From Enterobacter asburiae (lineage in GTDB: Bacteria; Pseudomonadota; Gammaproteobacteria; Enterobacterales; Enterobacteriaceae), in NCBI RefSeq assembly GCF_007035645.1, contig NZ_AP019632.1:1674001-1738000 (forward strand): a stretch of 64,000 nt of DNA, given 5' to 3'. The position numbers and the translations under genes were made by a program. The notes under the pieces were generated by a model. It was not told where the DNA came from. It worked only from the letters and a program-made list of their open reading frames with translations, and ran no database searches. Shown here one piece after another: positions 28,953 through 40,348 of the stretch (position 1 is the first letter of the stretch; every line of letters begins with the position of its first letter).

Positions 28953-29291
28953 TTAATACCAGGGGTTATTTGACTTAGGGTTAACGGCGTAACCCATACA
29001 TTTATACTGGATAGTCACGCTCTCGTTCAGGCACAAAGAGCCGCTCGTCAGGGTGCAGGTTTTGATGGGCTGACCATAGGCTGAGGCGGTGGCATACCCC
29101 ATGCTCTGACACGCTTTTGCCGCCGTGCCGTTATTCACATACTCATCGGAATACGCATTTTGCAGCGCTGCCTGGCCGTAATCGAGGCGGACGATGCCGT
29201 TCGGCGCGTCGAGGCTGCTGACTTCAGCCTGGCGGTTGATACTACACCCCGCGAGCAGCAGGATTGTGCCGGCTACAATGACTCTTTTCAT
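28953..29291 (-). CDS. yecR: YecR-like lipoprotein
   Basis: A 112-aa lipoprotein: signal peptide with lipobox LAGC (Cys about residue 16), then SINRQAEVSSLDAPNGIVRL and several Cys (KACQSMGYA, TCTL, LCLN, YKCMGY) likely disulfide-bonded. In E. coli yecR belongs to the flagellar regulon, but I saw no good sigma-28 promoter here. Function unknown. Confidence 0.85.
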   Translation of the reverse strand: MKRVIVAGTILLLAGCSINRQAEVSSLDAPNGIVRLDYGQAALQNAYSDEYVNNGTAAKACQSMGYATASAYGQPIKTCTLTSGSLCLNESVTIQYKCMGYAVNPKSNNPWY

Positions 29292-29428
29292 GGTTCGCTC
29301 TGAGTGGATGGAAATATCTTATCGTACCCGCAGATGCCCGCTGCAATGCCTGGAATAGCCGGACAATCTGCCCTCACTCTTCGCAACGGGTCAGAGGGGA
29401 GTGCTATCAGGACAACCTCTTATAAAAA

Positions 29429-29444
29429 TGTGATGAGCATCACA
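29429..29444. promoter_or_regulatory. Perfect CRP site upstream of azuC
   Basis: TGTGATGAGCATCACA, a perfect TGTGA-N6-TCACA palindrome, ending 6 bp before a TTGATT-N16-TATTAT promoter (29451-29478). Confidence 0.85.
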
Positions 29445-29450
29445 AAATGA

Positions 29451-29478
29451 TTGATTTTTGTGATAATGGTCATATTAT
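29451..29478 (+). promoter_or_regulatory. azuC promoter with a second CRP-like site inside it
   Basis: TTGATT-N16-TATTAT. A second CRP-like half-perfect palindrome, TGTGATAATGGTCATA (29459-29474), lies between -35 and -10, 30 bp (about three helical turns) from the first. Such a position fits repression by CRP, as reported for E. coli azuCR. Confidence 0.6.
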
Positions 29479-29525
29479 AAGCACGTTGACAATAAAGTTG
29501 TATAACAAGTTAATGGAGCATCATC

Positions 29526-29609
29526 GTGAAACTGCGCAAAATCCTGAAAAGCATGTGGGCCAATTACTGCCGCACGTTCAAAGACGTGCCGCCAGGCGCC
29601 ATGTTCTGA
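29526..29609 (+). CDS. azuC: Small membrane-associated protein AzuC (27 aa), within a dual-function RNA
   Basis: A tiny gene: GTG start, 27 codons, product VKLRKILKSMWANY then CRTFKDVPPGAMF, clearly the counterpart of E. coli AzuC (28 aa, MKLRKILKSMFNNY as recalled). GGAG sits 7 nt before the GTG and a strong UUCG-loop terminator follows directly. In E. coli the transcript AzuCR both encodes this inner-membrane-associated, amphipathic peptide and base-pairs with mRNAs of carbon metabolism; it is repressed by CRP. Here the transcript would run from about 29485 to 29639. Confidence 0.88.
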   Translation: MKLRKILKSMWANYCRTFKDVPPGAMF

Positions 29610-29610
29610 T

Positions 29611-29639
29611 TAAAAAAACCTGCTTCGGCGGGTTTTTTT
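29611..29639 (+). terminator. azuC terminator
   Basis: AAACCTGC-TTCG-GCGGGTTT and a seven-T run (stem with one G-T pair), 2 nt after the azuC stop. Very similar to the fliC terminator core. Confidence 0.93.
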
Positions 29640-29717
29640 GTACCTGCAGGCGATGAAGGGAAGATGTCAGGGGGGGTGTTTTGCTACTATGGCGGCCTTT
29701 AAATAAGGAGAAAGCCC

Positions 29718-29969
29718 ATGTCACAAAACCTGAGCGCCGATCAGGAACTGGTCTCTGACGTTGTCGCCTGTCAGCTGGTTATCAAACAAATCCTTGATGT
29801 TCTGGACGTGATTGCGCCGGTTGAAGTGCGCGAGAAGATGTCTACGCAGCTGAAAAACATCGATTTCGCCAGCCATCCTGCTGCCGCTGACCCGGTTACG
29901 CTTCGTGCGATCCAGAAAGCTATCGCGCTGATTGAGCTGCGATTCACGCCGCAGGGTGAGTCCCACTAA
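29718..29969 (+). CDS. yecJ: YecJ family small protein
   Basis: An 83-aa soluble helical protein of the DUF2766 family with no assigned function. The segment [20 protein letters not shown] and the end [12 protein letters not shown] match E. coli YecJ. AAGGAG precedes the ATG. Located next to azuC and yecR as in E. coli. Confidence 0.9.
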   Translation: MSQNLSADQELVSDVVACQLVIKQILDVLDVIAPVEVREKMSTQLKNIDFASHPAAADPVTLRAIQKAIALIELRFTPQGESH

Positions 29970-29980
29970 AGCAGGGGTAG

Positions 29981-30007
29981 GGGCGACGGCACGTGTCGCC
30001 CTTTGAA
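29981..30007. terminator. Hairpin between yecJ and the Dcu-type gene
   Basis: GGGCGAC-N7-GTCGCCC followed by TTTG, between convergent genes. The T run is short. Confidence 0.5.
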
Positions 30008-30011
30008 GCGG

Positions 30012-31355
30012 TTAAAAGAACGTCTGGACCAGCAGGTAGCTCGCCGCGCACGCGCAGCTTACCCCAATCAGCCCTGGCAGAATAAAGCTGTGGTTGATGA
30101 TAAATTTGCCGATGCGGGTGGTGCCTGAACGGTCAAAGCCGATGCAGGCCAAATCACTGGGATAGGTCGGCAGGACAAAATAGCCGTAGGACGCCGGGAA
30201 AAAGGCGATCAGCATTTTCGGGTCGATGCCGAGCATGAGACCCATTGGCGCAACGGCCGTCAGCGCAGCCGCCTGGCTGTTCACCAGTTTTGACACCAGA
30301 AACAGCACAATGGCATACGTCCACGGGTGGCTCTTCACCACGCCTTCCAGCGCCAGCTTTAACTCGTCGAGATGCGCCTGGAAAAAGGTATCGCTCATCC
30401 ACGCCACGCCGAACACCGAGAAGATCGCGACCATACCGGCCTTAAACACCGCGCCGTTGGAAATGGCCGACGCATTGACCTTACAGGCCATCAGCATCAC
30501 GGCGCCCGCAATTAACATCATCATCTGAATGACAAGGTTCATCGACAGCGCCGTCATTTTGCCTTTCACTTCAAAAGCGGGGCGCAGTTCCGGGAATGCC
30601 CCCAGCAAAACGACCACAGCAATACCGGCAAAGAAAATCCACGTGGACCAGTAGGCCTGTTTAGGGAAACGCTGATTCATTAACGTCTCGGTCCCGCCAT
30701 AGATAAATTCGCGCTGCTTAGGATCTTTCAGCTTTTCCTGAAACTCTATGTCGTCAGCCAAATCTTTCCCACGGCGTAAACTCCACAGGGCCGCAATGGC
30801 TACGCCGAAGAGCGAAGCGGGAACCGACACGGCGAGAATTTCCAGAATCCCCCACGCGTGGCCGATCCCATGCTGTGCCGCCAGGATAGACACCAGCGAC
30901 ACAACGGCAACGGAAACGGGGGAAGCCGTAATCGCCATCTGTGATGCCACCGAGGCCACGGCCATGGGGCGCTCGGGGCGGATCCCTTTTTTGAGGGCGA
31001 TATCCGCGATGATGGGGAACATGGTGTAGACCACATGGCCGGTGCCGCACAGAAAGGTCAGCATCCAGGTGGTGAAAGGGGCGAGCAGGGTGATGTGCTG
31101 CGGGTGTTTGCGCAGCAGGCGTTCAGCAAACTGCATCATGACGTTGAGGCCGCCCGCAGTCTGCAGCGTAGCCGCACAGCCAATCACCGCAAGGATGGTC
31201 AGCATAACGTCAACCGGCGGTTTACCCGGTTGCAGACCAAAGACAAAACATAAAATAAAAAGACCAATACCGCTGATTAACCCAAGCCCCATACCGCCGA
31301 AACGCGTACCCGTCAGCAGGCAGAGGAGAATGACAACAAACTCAATGGTGATCAT
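30012..31355 (-). CDS. Anaerobic C4-dicarboxylate transporter, DcuA/DcuB family
   Basis: A 447-aa inner-membrane carrier with 10-12 hydrophobic segments. Family segments: LQPGKPPVDVMLTILAVIG, LCGTGHVVYTMFPIIADIAL, IRPERPMAVASVASQMA, TASPVSVAVVSLVSILA, SKLVNSQAAALTAVAPMG and FDRSGTTRIGKFIINHSFIL. Dcu carriers exchange fumarate, malate or aspartate for succinate in anaerobic growth. Length and motifs are closer to DcuB than to DcuC. E. coli has no dcu gene at this place, so it is an accessory copy; substrate and regulator are not shown by the sequence. Confidence 0.9.
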   Translation of the reverse strand: MITIEFVVILLCLLTGTRFGGMGLGLISGIGLFILCFVFGLQPGKPPVDVMLTILAVIGCAATLQTAGGLNVMMQFAERLLRKHPQHITLLAPFTTWMLTFLCGTGHVVYTMFPIIADIALKKGIRPERPMAVASVASQMAITASPVSVAVVSLVSILAAQHGIGHAWGILEILAVSVPASLFGVAIAALWSLRRGKDLADDIEFQEKLKDPKQREFIYGGTETLMNQRFPKQAYWSTWIFFAGIAVVVLLGAFPELRPAFEVKGKMTALSMNLVIQMMMLIAGAVMLMACKVNASAISNGAVFKAGMVAIFSVFGVAWMSDTFFQAHLDELKLALEGVVKSHPWTYAIVLFLVSKLVNSQAAALTAVAPMGLMLGIDPKMLIAFFPASYGYFVLPTYPSDLACIGFDRSGTTRIGKFIINHSFILPGLIGVSCACAASYLLVQTFF

Positions 31356-31510
31356 GATGCTCCCTCGTCAATGATTATGTAACTAAATAAATCATCACAC
31401 GTTGTGTGGTTAATCATTGGGAGCCAGATCTGATTTGTTAAATTTCAGCAAAAGCAGAAGGTTGGAGATGGGAGGGGGGCCTGCTCCCCGGGACGGAAGC
31501 AGGCCAAAAC

Positions 31511-32014
31511 TCAGTGGTGCTGGACCGCCACAATGTCGAGCAGATGACGGTCGGTTTGCTCAGGACATAAACCCGCCTGCTGCGCATTATGGATCTCATC
31601 CGCCAGCGTCTTCAGCAGCATGCCATCCTGCTGCTGCTCTTTGTCCATATCGCGTAAGAATTTGAGCGTCGTAATATCCTGCTGCGCTTTGGCTTCATCG
31701 GCAAGTTTGCTGAGCGTGCTGCAGCGTTGCTCGTACTCTTCAAGCGTTTTCTGAAACAGTTCTTCCAGGCAAGAGTAGTTTTCGTTGATCCCATCAAGGG
31801 CTTTAACGACAGGATTTGCCCCTGCGGCTTTCAGGAAGTTAAAGACACGCATCATGTGGGTGACGTTACTTTGCGCCTGAGAGCGAAAGAATGTGGCAGA
31901 CCCCGTAAGACTATTCTCGGCACACCACGCGCTTAAGTGAAGGTGCAGATTCGAGGCGTAGAACTCAAGGTTCATCTGCGCGTTAAGTTTTTGCATCATC
32001 GTTTGGGTAGCCAT
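31511..32014 (-). CDS. ftnB: Ferritin-like protein FtnB
   Basis: A 167-aa ferritin homologue. It keeps the helix pattern ([20 protein letters not shown]) but, as in E. coli FtnB, several ferroxidase-region residues differ from FtnA (SNVTHMM instead of EEMTHMQ), so its centre is probably incomplete; in Salmonella FtnB has been linked to iron-sulfur repair. The frame runs 76 codons further upstream, but AAGG lies 8 nt before the ATG at 32014, giving the E. coli length. Confidence 0.92.
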   Translation of the reverse strand: MATQTMMQKLNAQMNLEFYASNLHLHLSAWCAENSLTGSATFFRSQAQSNVTHMMRVFNFLKAAGANPVVKALDGINENYSCLEELFQKTLEEYEQRCSTLSKLADEAKAQQDITTLKFLRDMDKEQQQDGMLLKTLADEIHNAQQAGLCPEQTDRHLLDIVAVQHH

Positions 32015-32801
32015 ACTCATATCCTTATTGACTGTGGGACGTGATGTCCGTTGCGTAACCTGAGCGCCAGGCAAATACGAAGAGAAGAGCAGAAATAGAC
32101 ATTCTGCCGTGACCGAAGTCGACCGAAATTCACTTCCTGTGTTCGATATAAATAAGCATACCCTTGTATCGGGTCTAAGAAAACTCTTAATCAGACTATA
32201 TTTACCATACATTACAAAGTTTAATATAGTACAGAAATACAATTAGCTCGCCATGAATTGAATGTGACTTAATGGCCTAATAATTAACGGTTTTTATCTT
32301 AAGGACACACTGTTACTCTTTCGAAAATATTAAGTTGGAATATTACTCCGGGAAAAGGAAAAATACGGATTAATCATTTCGAATATATGATGTGTCAATA
32401 AAATTGCGCTAAATCAAATTCTGCGGAATAACGTTTTTTCAGGTGAGTTGTACATTCGTGATGAAAAACATGTTGAACCCCTTAACGCCAGGTGCCGTTT
32501 TGCCCGCTGAGAGGCATCAGGGATATCTTGGCTAATCTTATGGATAATTCTGCTTAACCCTATTCTATTTGTCTGACAAATTCTGCCTTTTTTATGTCAT
32601 TTTTCGCTGAATTTATGTACGCAATTACTGTAATTCTGCGGTGTGATGGGGCTCTCTTATGGATGATTAATTTCCCGCTAAAACTATCACCAGCAATAAC
32701 GCTTATGACGAGGTAAGCGCTAATGCCTTGTTTTAAGTCCGATTAAATAAGAAGCACGCACTTATTCCCTACAGAAAAGATTGCTAAAGCTGGAGTTTAC
32801 C
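32015..32801. promoter_or_regulatory. 787-bp divergent region between ftnB and araF
   Basis: AT-rich, no convincing gene. It contains a possible AraC half-site pair: on the minus strand AAGCAGAATTATCCATA (32539-32555), which resembles the araI1 pattern TAGC-N7-TCCATA, and a second TCCATA (minus strand) at 32659-32664. No perfect CRP palindrome was seen. Confidence 0.5.
32539..32555 (-). promoter_or_regulatory. Candidate AraC binding site upstream of araFGH
   Basis: AAGC-AGAATTA-TCCATA on the minus strand against the AraC pattern TAGC-N7-TCCATA. It is about 250 bp upstream of araF, so it would be a distal site or serve a long leader. Confidence 0.35.
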
Positions 32802-33791
32802 ATGCACAAATTTACTAAAGCGCTGGCGGCCATCGGTCTGGCTGCCGTTATGTCACAATCCGCTATCGCTGAGAATTTAAAACTCGGTTTTTTGGTAAAA
32901 CAGCCCGAAGAGCCCTGGTTCCAGACTGAGTGGAAATTCGCAGATAAAGCCGGGAAAGATTTAGGTTTTGAAGTCATTAAAATCGCCGTGCCTGACGGCG
33001 AAAAAACCCTGAACGCCATCGACAGCCTGGCGGCCAGCGGTGCAAAAGGTTTCGTTATCTGTACTCCGGATCCAAAGCTGGGGTCGGCAATCGCGGCGAA
33101 AGCGCGCGGTTACGATATGAAGGTCATCGCGGTTGACGATCAGTTCGTTAACGCCAAAGGCAAGCCGATGGACACCGTCCCGCTGGTCATGATGGCGGCG
33201 ACCAAAATCGGCGAACGCCAGGGCCAGGAACTCTATAAAGAGATGCAAAAGCGCGGCTGGGATGTCAAAGAGACCGCGGTGATGGCTATCACGGCTGACG
33301 AGCTGGACACCGCCCGTCGTCGTACTACCGGTTCAATGGATGCGCTGAAAGCGGCTGGCTTCCCGGAAAAACAGATCTATAAAGTCCCAACCAAATCCAA
33401 CGATATCCCGGGCGCTTTCGACGCCGCGAACTCTATGCTGGTCCAGCATCCGGAGGTCAAACACTGGCTGGTGGTCGGCATGAACGACAACACCGTGCTG
33501 GGCGGGGTGCGCGCGACGGAAGGCCAGGGCTTCAAAGCGCCTGACGTGATCGGGATTGGCATCAACGGCGTTGACGCCGTCAGCGAGCTGTCCAAAGCGC
33601 AGGCTACCGGCTTCTATGGTTCTCTTCTGCCAAGCCCGGACGTTCACGGCTACAAATCCAGTGAGATGCTCTACAACTGGGTAACCAAAGGGGCCGAACC
33701 GCCGAAATTTACCGAAGTGACCGACGTGGTGCTGATTACCCGCGACAACTTCAAAGAGGAGCTGGCGAAAAAAGGGCTGGGCGGTAAGTAA
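32802..33791 (+). CDS. araF: L-arabinose-binding periplasmic protein AraF
   Basis: A 329-aa high-affinity arabinose-binding protein with signal peptide (residues 1-23, ending SAIA). Mature part ENLKLGFLVKQPEEPWFQTE, with the hinge and sugar-contact segments VDDQFVNAKGKPMDTVP and GMNDNTVLGGVRA as in E. coli. The frame opens 7 codons earlier; GGAG lies 6 nt before the ATG at 32802. Head of araFGH. Confidence 0.96.
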   Translation: MHKFTKALAAIGLAAVMSQSAIAENLKLGFLVKQPEEPWFQTEWKFADKAGKDLGFEVIKIAVPDGEKTLNAIDSLAASGAKGFVICTPDPKLGSAIAAKARGYDMKVIAVDDQFVNAKGKPMDTVPLVMMAATKIGERQGQELYKEMQKRGWDVKETAVMAITADELDTARRRTTGSMDALKAAGFPEKQIYKVPTKSNDIPGAFDAANSMLVQHPEVKHWLVVGMNDNTVLGGVRATEGQGFKAPDVIGIGINGVDAVSELSKAQATGFYGSLLPSPDVHGYKSSEMLYNWVTKGAEPPKFTEVTDVVLITRDNFKEELAKKGLGGK

Positions 33792-33805
33792 TACGCTGTG
33801 ATTGT

Positions 33806-33828
33806 GCCCCTCATGCATCGTGAGGGGC
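33806..33828 (+). other. Intercistronic hairpin between araF and araG
   Basis: GCCCCTCA-N7-TGAGGGGC without T run, 14 nt after the araF stop. Such hairpins protect the upstream message and let binding protein exceed the membrane components. Confidence 0.6.
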
Positions 33829-33862
33829 CAGACGTACACACTACAGGAATCACGGAGACGTT

Positions 33863-35377
33863 ATGCGACAGTCTGATCCGTATCTCTCTTTTCGCGGCAT
33901 CGGGAAAACTTTCCCCGGTGTTAACGCGCTGACCGATATCAGCTTCGACTGCTATGCCGGCCAGGTTCACGCCCTGATGGGGGAAAACGGCGCGGGGAAA
34001 TCCACGCTGTTGAAGATCCTCAGCGGCAACTACGCGCCTACGACCGGCACGCTGGCCATTCGCGGCGAAGAGGTGGCGTTTGCCGATACCACGGCGGCGC
34101 TCAATGCCGGGGTGGCGATCATCTATCAGGAGCTGCACCTCATTCCCGAGATGACCGTGGCGGAAAACATCTATTTAGGACAGCTCCCGCACAAAGGCGG
34201 CGTGGTAAATCGTTCGCTACTTAATTATGAAGCGGGGCTGCAGCTTAAACACCTGGGTCTGGATGTCGATCCCCAGACGCCGCTGAAATATCTATCCATC
34301 GGCCAGTGGCAGATGGTTGAAATTGCCAAGGCGCTGGCGCGTAACGCCAGAATTATCGCCTTCGATGAGCCCACCAGTTCGCTCTCTGCGCGTGAAATTG
34401 AAAATCTGTTCCGCGTGCTCCGCGAATTGCGTCAGGAAGGCCGTACGATTTTGTATGTCTCGCACCGCATGGAAGAGATATTTGCCCTGAGCGACGCCAT
34501 CACCGTCTTTAAAGACGGGCGCTATGTGCGCACCTTTACCGACATGCAGCAGGTTAACCATGACCAGCTTGTTCAGGCGATGGTTGGACGCGAGCTGGGT
34601 GATATTTATCACTGGCAGCCGCGTCAGTACGGCCCTGAACGTCTGCGTCTGGACAGCGTCAAAGCGCCGGGCGTGCGCACGCCGATTTCGTTATCCGTTC
34701 GCAGCGGCGAAATTGTCGGCTTGTTTGGTCTGGTGGGGGCGGGGCGCAGTGAATTAATGAAAGGCCTGTTCGGCGGTACCCGCATTACCGATGGGCTGGT
34801 TTCTATTGATGGTGAACGGGTCGATATCCAGAAACCGGCCCACGCAATCAGGGCGGGCATGATGCTCTGCCCGGAAGACCGTAAAGCCGAGGGGATTATT
34901 CCGGTGCATTCGGTACGCGACAACATCAATATTTCCGCTCGCCGCAAGTTTATTCGCGCAGGCTGCCTGATAAACGATGGCTGGGAGTCGAGCAACGCCG
35001 ACCACCATATTCGCTCGCTGAATATCAAAACGCCGGGTCCGGAACAGCTGATCATGAATCTGTCAGGCGGAAACCAGCAGAAGGCGATTTTAGGCCGCTG
35101 GCTGTCGGAAGATATGAAGGTCATTTTGCTGGATGAGCCGACGCGCGGTATCGATGTGGGGGCAAAACACGAGATTTATAACGTGATCTATGAGCTGGCA
35201 AAACGCGGCGTGGCGGTGCTCTTCGCCTCCAGCGATCTGCCGGAGGTGCTTGGCGTGGCCGACCGCATTGTGGTGATGCGTGAAGGCGAAATTGCCGGTG
35301 AATTACTTCATGAACAGGCGAATGAACAACAGGCGTTGAACCTCGCCATGCCTAAAGTCAGCCAGGCTGTCGCCTGA
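33863..35377 (+). CDS. araG: L-arabinose ABC transporter ATPase AraG
   Basis: A 504-aa double ATPase of the arabinose importer. First half: Walker [10 protein letters not shown], signature [15 protein letters not shown], Walker [13 protein letters not shown]. Second half: degenerate Walker [12 protein letters not shown], signature [15 protein letters not shown], Walker [15 protein letters not shown], typical of sugar CUT2 ATPases where only the first site is fully active. GGAG precedes the ATG. Confidence 0.96.
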   Translation: MRQSDPYLSFRGIGKTFPGVNALTDISFDCYAGQVHALMGENGAGKSTLLKILSGNYAPTTGTLAIRGEEVAFADTTAALNAGVAIIYQELHLIPEMTVAENIYLGQLPHKGGVVNRSLLNYEAGLQLKHLGLDVDPQTPLKYLSIGQWQMVEIAKALARNARIIAFDEPTSSLSAREIENLFRVLRELRQEGRTILYVSHRMEEIFALSDAITVFKDGRYVRTFTDMQQVNHDQLVQAMVGRELGDIYHWQPRQYGPERLRLDSVKAPGVRTPISLSVRSGEIVGLFGLVGAGRSELMKGLFGGTRITDGLVSIDGERVDIQKPAHAIRAGMMLCPEDRKAEGIIPVHSVRDNINISARRKFIRAGCLINDGWESSNADHHIRSLNIKTPGPEQLIMNLSGGNQQKAILGRWLSEDMKVILLDEPTRGIDVGAKHEIYNVIYELAKRGVAVLFASSDLPEVLGVADRIVVMREGEIAGELLHEQANEQQALNLAMPKVSQAVA

Positions 35378-35391
35378 GTAAGGAGTTAATG

Positions 35392-36378
35392 ATGTCCTCT
35401 GTTACTACATCCGGAGCGCCGAAGTCGAAGTCGGCGCTGAGTTTTGGACGTATCTGGGATCAGTACGGCATGCTGGTGGTCTTTGCCGCACTGTTCCTCG
35501 CCTGCGCGATCTTTGTTCCTAACTTTGCCACCTTCATTAATATGAAGGGGCTGGGGCTGGCCATTTCCATGTCCGGGATGGTGGCCTGCGGGATGCTGTT
35601 CTGCCTGGCCTCCGGCGATTTTGACCTGTCGGTGGCGTCGGTGATTGCCTGTGCGGGCGTCACGACGGCAGTGGTGATCAACATGACGGAGAGCCTGTGG
35701 ATTGGCGTTCTCGCCGGTCTGCTACTCGGCGTCATCAGCGGTCTGGTGAACGGTTTTGTTATCGCACGCCTGAAGATTAACGCCCTGATCACCACGCTTG
35801 CGACGATGCAAATTGTCCGCGGGCTGGCCTATATCATCTCCGACGGTAAAGCGGTGGGGATTGAAGACGAGCGCTTCTTTACCCTGGGTTACGCCAACTG
35901 GCTGGGGCTGCCTGCGCCAATCTGGCTGACCGTGGCCTGCCTGATCCTGTTCGGCTTCCTGCTCAACCGGACCACCTTTGGCCGTAATACGCTGGCGATT
36001 GGCGGTAACGAAGAGGCCGCCCGTCTGGCCGGGGTACCGGTGGTGCGAACCAAGATTATTATCTTCGTGCTCTCAGGGCTGGTTTCTGCCGCCGCGGGGA
36101 TTATCCTGGCTTCGCGTATGACAAGCGGCCAGCCGATGACCTCTATTGGCTACGAGCTGATCGTCATTTCGGCCTGCGTTTTAGGGGGCGTTTCCCTCAA
36201 GGGTGGCATCGGAAAAATCTCATATGTGGTGGCCGGTATCCTGATTTTAGGCACGGTGGAGAATGCCATGAACCTGCTGAATATTTCGCCGTTCTCGCAG
36301 TACGTGGTTCGTGGTCTGATCCTGCTGGCAGCGGTGATTTTCGACCGTTACAAGCAAAAAGCGAAGCGTACCCTGTAA
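35392..36378 (+). CDS. araH: L-arabinose ABC transporter permease AraH
   Basis: A 328-aa CUT2 family permease with about nine or ten hydrophobic segments. Conserved parts: SGDFDLSVASVIACAGV, KINALITTLATMQIVRGLAY, IGGNEEAARLAGVPV and VLGGVSLKGGIGKI. Two adjacent ATGs (35389, 35392) follow AGGAG; the second has 6-nt spacing and the E. coli length. Last gene of araFGH. Confidence 0.95.
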   Translation: MSSVTTSGAPKSKSALSFGRIWDQYGMLVVFAALFLACAIFVPNFATFINMKGLGLAISMSGMVACGMLFCLASGDFDLSVASVIACAGVTTAVVINMTESLWIGVLAGLLLGVISGLVNGFVIARLKINALITTLATMQIVRGLAYIISDGKAVGIEDERFFTLGYANWLGLPAPIWLTVACLILFGFLLNRTTFGRNTLAIGGNEEAARLAGVPVVRTKIIIFVLSGLVSAAAGIILASRMTSGQPMTSIGYELIVISACVLGGVSLKGGIGKISYVVAGILILGTVENAMNLLNISPFSQYVVRGLILLAAVIFDRYKQKAKRTL

Positions 36379-36428
36379 CCCTTTTTCCCGTCTTTTATTG
36401 CTCAACTTATAACCATAGTTGACCCCTT

Positions 36429-36461
36429 AACCGCCCCGCCAGTAAAACTGGCGGGGCGGTT
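36429..36461 (+). terminator. Strong hairpin after araH
   Basis: AACCGCCCCGCCAG-TAAAA-CTGGCGGGGCGGTT, a perfect 14-bp GC-rich stem about 50 nt after araH. No T run, so either a terminator of poor form or an RNA-stabilising 3' hairpin. Confidence 0.6.
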
Positions 36462-36536
36462 GTCAAATGGCGAGCGACGTCACACTGTCTATACTTACAT
36501 GGCTATGAAAGAGGTAAAGGCGTTTACCTCTCGTAA

Positions 36537-38757
<2,221 letters not shown>

Positions 38758-38766
38758 TTTACTGCT

Positions 38767-38784
38767 GGGGGGCTAATGCCCCCC
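38767..38784. terminator. Hairpin shared by convergent otsA and uspC
   Basis: GGGGGGC-TAAT-GCCCCCC, a perfect 7-bp stem overlapping the uspC stop codon. No T run. Confidence 0.45.
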
Positions 38785-39201
38785 AAGCGGCACTAACAGC
38801 ACATCGACCTGGCTCGACGCGACAATAGATTTCGCCGCGCAGGCTGCCCGCGATAAAAAGCTGTGGTTATGGTTCCCGCAAATCACTAAATCTATATTTT
38901 GTCTGCGACACATATCGAGAATATGGGCGTTAAGTTCCCCGGTCGCAATAACAGTTTCATAAACAGGATATTGTGCCTTTTCCACTAATTCGCGCAGAAA
39001 TTGCTGCGTTTCTTCCTGCAGAACCTCGCGAATATCCTCCAGCATGGGGGCGGCCAGCTGATTATACATCTCCGGCTCTGCGGCGAGGGTGATGAGGCTG
39101 ATGCGGGCATTGTGGGGTCTGGCAATGGAAACCGCCCGGGCGACGAGCTGATGGCTTTCGGGGGAAACTGCAACGGAAACAAGAAGATGGGAGTAACTCA
39201 T
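38773..39201 (-). CDS. uspC: Universal stress protein UspC
   Basis: A 142-aa UspA-family protein. Pattern: SYSHLLVSVAVSPES start, VICGNHNHSFLSRAACAAKS with the nucleotide-loop region and the VDVLLVPL end. In E. coli UspC acts in osmotic and DNA-damage stress, motility, and as a scaffold for KdpD. AAGGAG lies 7 nt before the ATG. Located between otsA and flhD, as in E. coli. Confidence 0.93.
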   Translation of the reverse strand: MSYSHLLVSVAVSPESHQLVARAVSIARPHNARISLITLAAEPEMYNQLAAPMLEDIREVLQEETQQFLRELVEKAQYPVYETVIATGELNAHILDMCRRQNIDLVICGNHNHSFLSRAACAAKSIVASSQVDVLLVPLGGH

Positions 39202-39995
39202 GGCGCACTCCTTAGATGTCTGAAAGACAGCGTTTAACCACCTTTACCGCGAAATCTCCGGTTCTGCAAGAGCAGATTACGACATTAGTGTGAAGCTTAT
39301 CATAATTATTCATTAATTATTCTTATAAGAAGAATAACTGAAAAACGCGCCTAAATGAAAAAAATTAACAACTTAACGTAAATCACACAAATTCACGCCT
39401 TGACTGTTAAATCGTTCTGACCCGTTACAAACTCATCTCGAATGATCACGTCCTGAAACATCTTTTTTGTGCTACCTGCATAACTATATGTTTTTTCACG
39501 GTAAGAAAAATGTTTCCAGGAGAGGGGCCTGATGTAAATGTTTCCGCGCGGCGCTTACGGTATGAAAAGCACGTTGCATGCCAGTTCGGATCACCCTTCT
39601 GCATGAGTATTCGTCAATTAAGAATACAAAACAGTACCGATTGGCTAAATATTGAACAAATTACAAGTCATACTGATGGATTTATGGGTCATATTCACTT
39701 AAATTGTGTGACGTGGATCACATTTTTTTTAAATTTGAGGGTGGCTGGATTGTATGTGTCAAAACTGACGAGTAGAGTTTGCGTCGAATTAGGAAAAATC
39801 TTAGTTATTTGTAAGAAATGATAAATCATGTAAGAGACGCATTCGCGGTTTCTCTCTTACGGTTTCAGTGAATACAAACCTAAATTCAACTATGCATTTA
39901 GCCTTTTCTTTTTTATACCGGGTGATTTCCCGGCGACATCACGGGGTGCGGTCTTTCCGCATAAAAATAATAGTTGGTTATTCGGGATGGGAACA
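39202..39995. promoter_or_regulatory. Long uspC-flhD intergenic and flhDC leader region
   Basis: A 794-bp AT-rich interval with no convincing gene. By analogy with E. coli it carries the flhDC promoter, its many regulator sites and an untranslated leader of about 200 nt that is the target of CsrA and several small RNAs. The perfect CRP site at 39707-39722 is the one element I can place exactly. Confidence 0.8.
39707..39722 (+). promoter_or_regulatory. Perfect CRP site of the flhDC promoter
   Basis: TGTGACGTGGATCACA, a perfect TGTGA-N6-TCACA palindrome. If CRP acts about 72 bp upstream of the start site as in E. coli, transcription begins near 39787, giving a leader of about 200 nt to the flhD ATG; both distances agree with E. 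coli. Confidence 0.88.
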
Positions 39996-40346
39996 ATGCA
40001 TACATCCGAGTTGCTAAAACATATCTATGACATCAATTTGTCGTATTTACTGCTCGCGCAGCGTTTGATTAGTCAGGACAAGGCGTCCGCGATGTTTCGT
40101 CTGGGTATTAACGAAGAAATGGCAACCATGCTGGGCGGCTTAACCCTCCCGCAGATGGTTAAACTGGCTGAAACGAATCAACTGGTTTGCCAGTTCCGTT
40201 TCGATGATTCACAGACAATAACGCGTCTGACGCAGGAATCCCGTGTGGACGATCTTCAACAGATCCATACCGGTATTCTTCTTTCCACTCGCTTGCTTAA
40301 CGAAATCAGCCAGCCTGATGACGTAGCCCGTAAGAAAAGGGCCTAG
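39996..40346 (+). CDS. flhD: Flagellar master regulator subunit FlhD
   Basis: FlhD (116 aa) forms the FlhD4C2 complex with FlhC, the class I activator of all flagellar class II operons. Sequence [20 protein letters not shown], with [20 protein letters not shown], is almost that of E. coli. The frame opens 3 codons earlier (39987), but the GGGA site and the family start favour the ATG at 39996. flhC follows 2 nt later. Confidence 0.96.
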   Translation: MHTSELLKHIYDINLSYLLLAQRLISQDKASAMFRLGINEEMATMLGGLTLPQMVKLAETNQLVCQFRFDDSQTITRLTQESRVDDLQQIHTGILLSTRLLNEISQPDDVARKKRA

Positions 40347-40348
40347 CA

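Noticed and set aside
31511..32242. N-terminally extended 243-aa version of FtnB
   Set aside because: The added 76 codons have no ferritin similarity; the ribosome site and the family length fix the start at 32014.
39510..39821. A 103-codon open frame upstream of flhD
   Set aside because: It covers the flhDC promoter, the perfect CRP site and the leader; the product has no domain, and no ribosome site of note. The interval is regulatory in E. coli.
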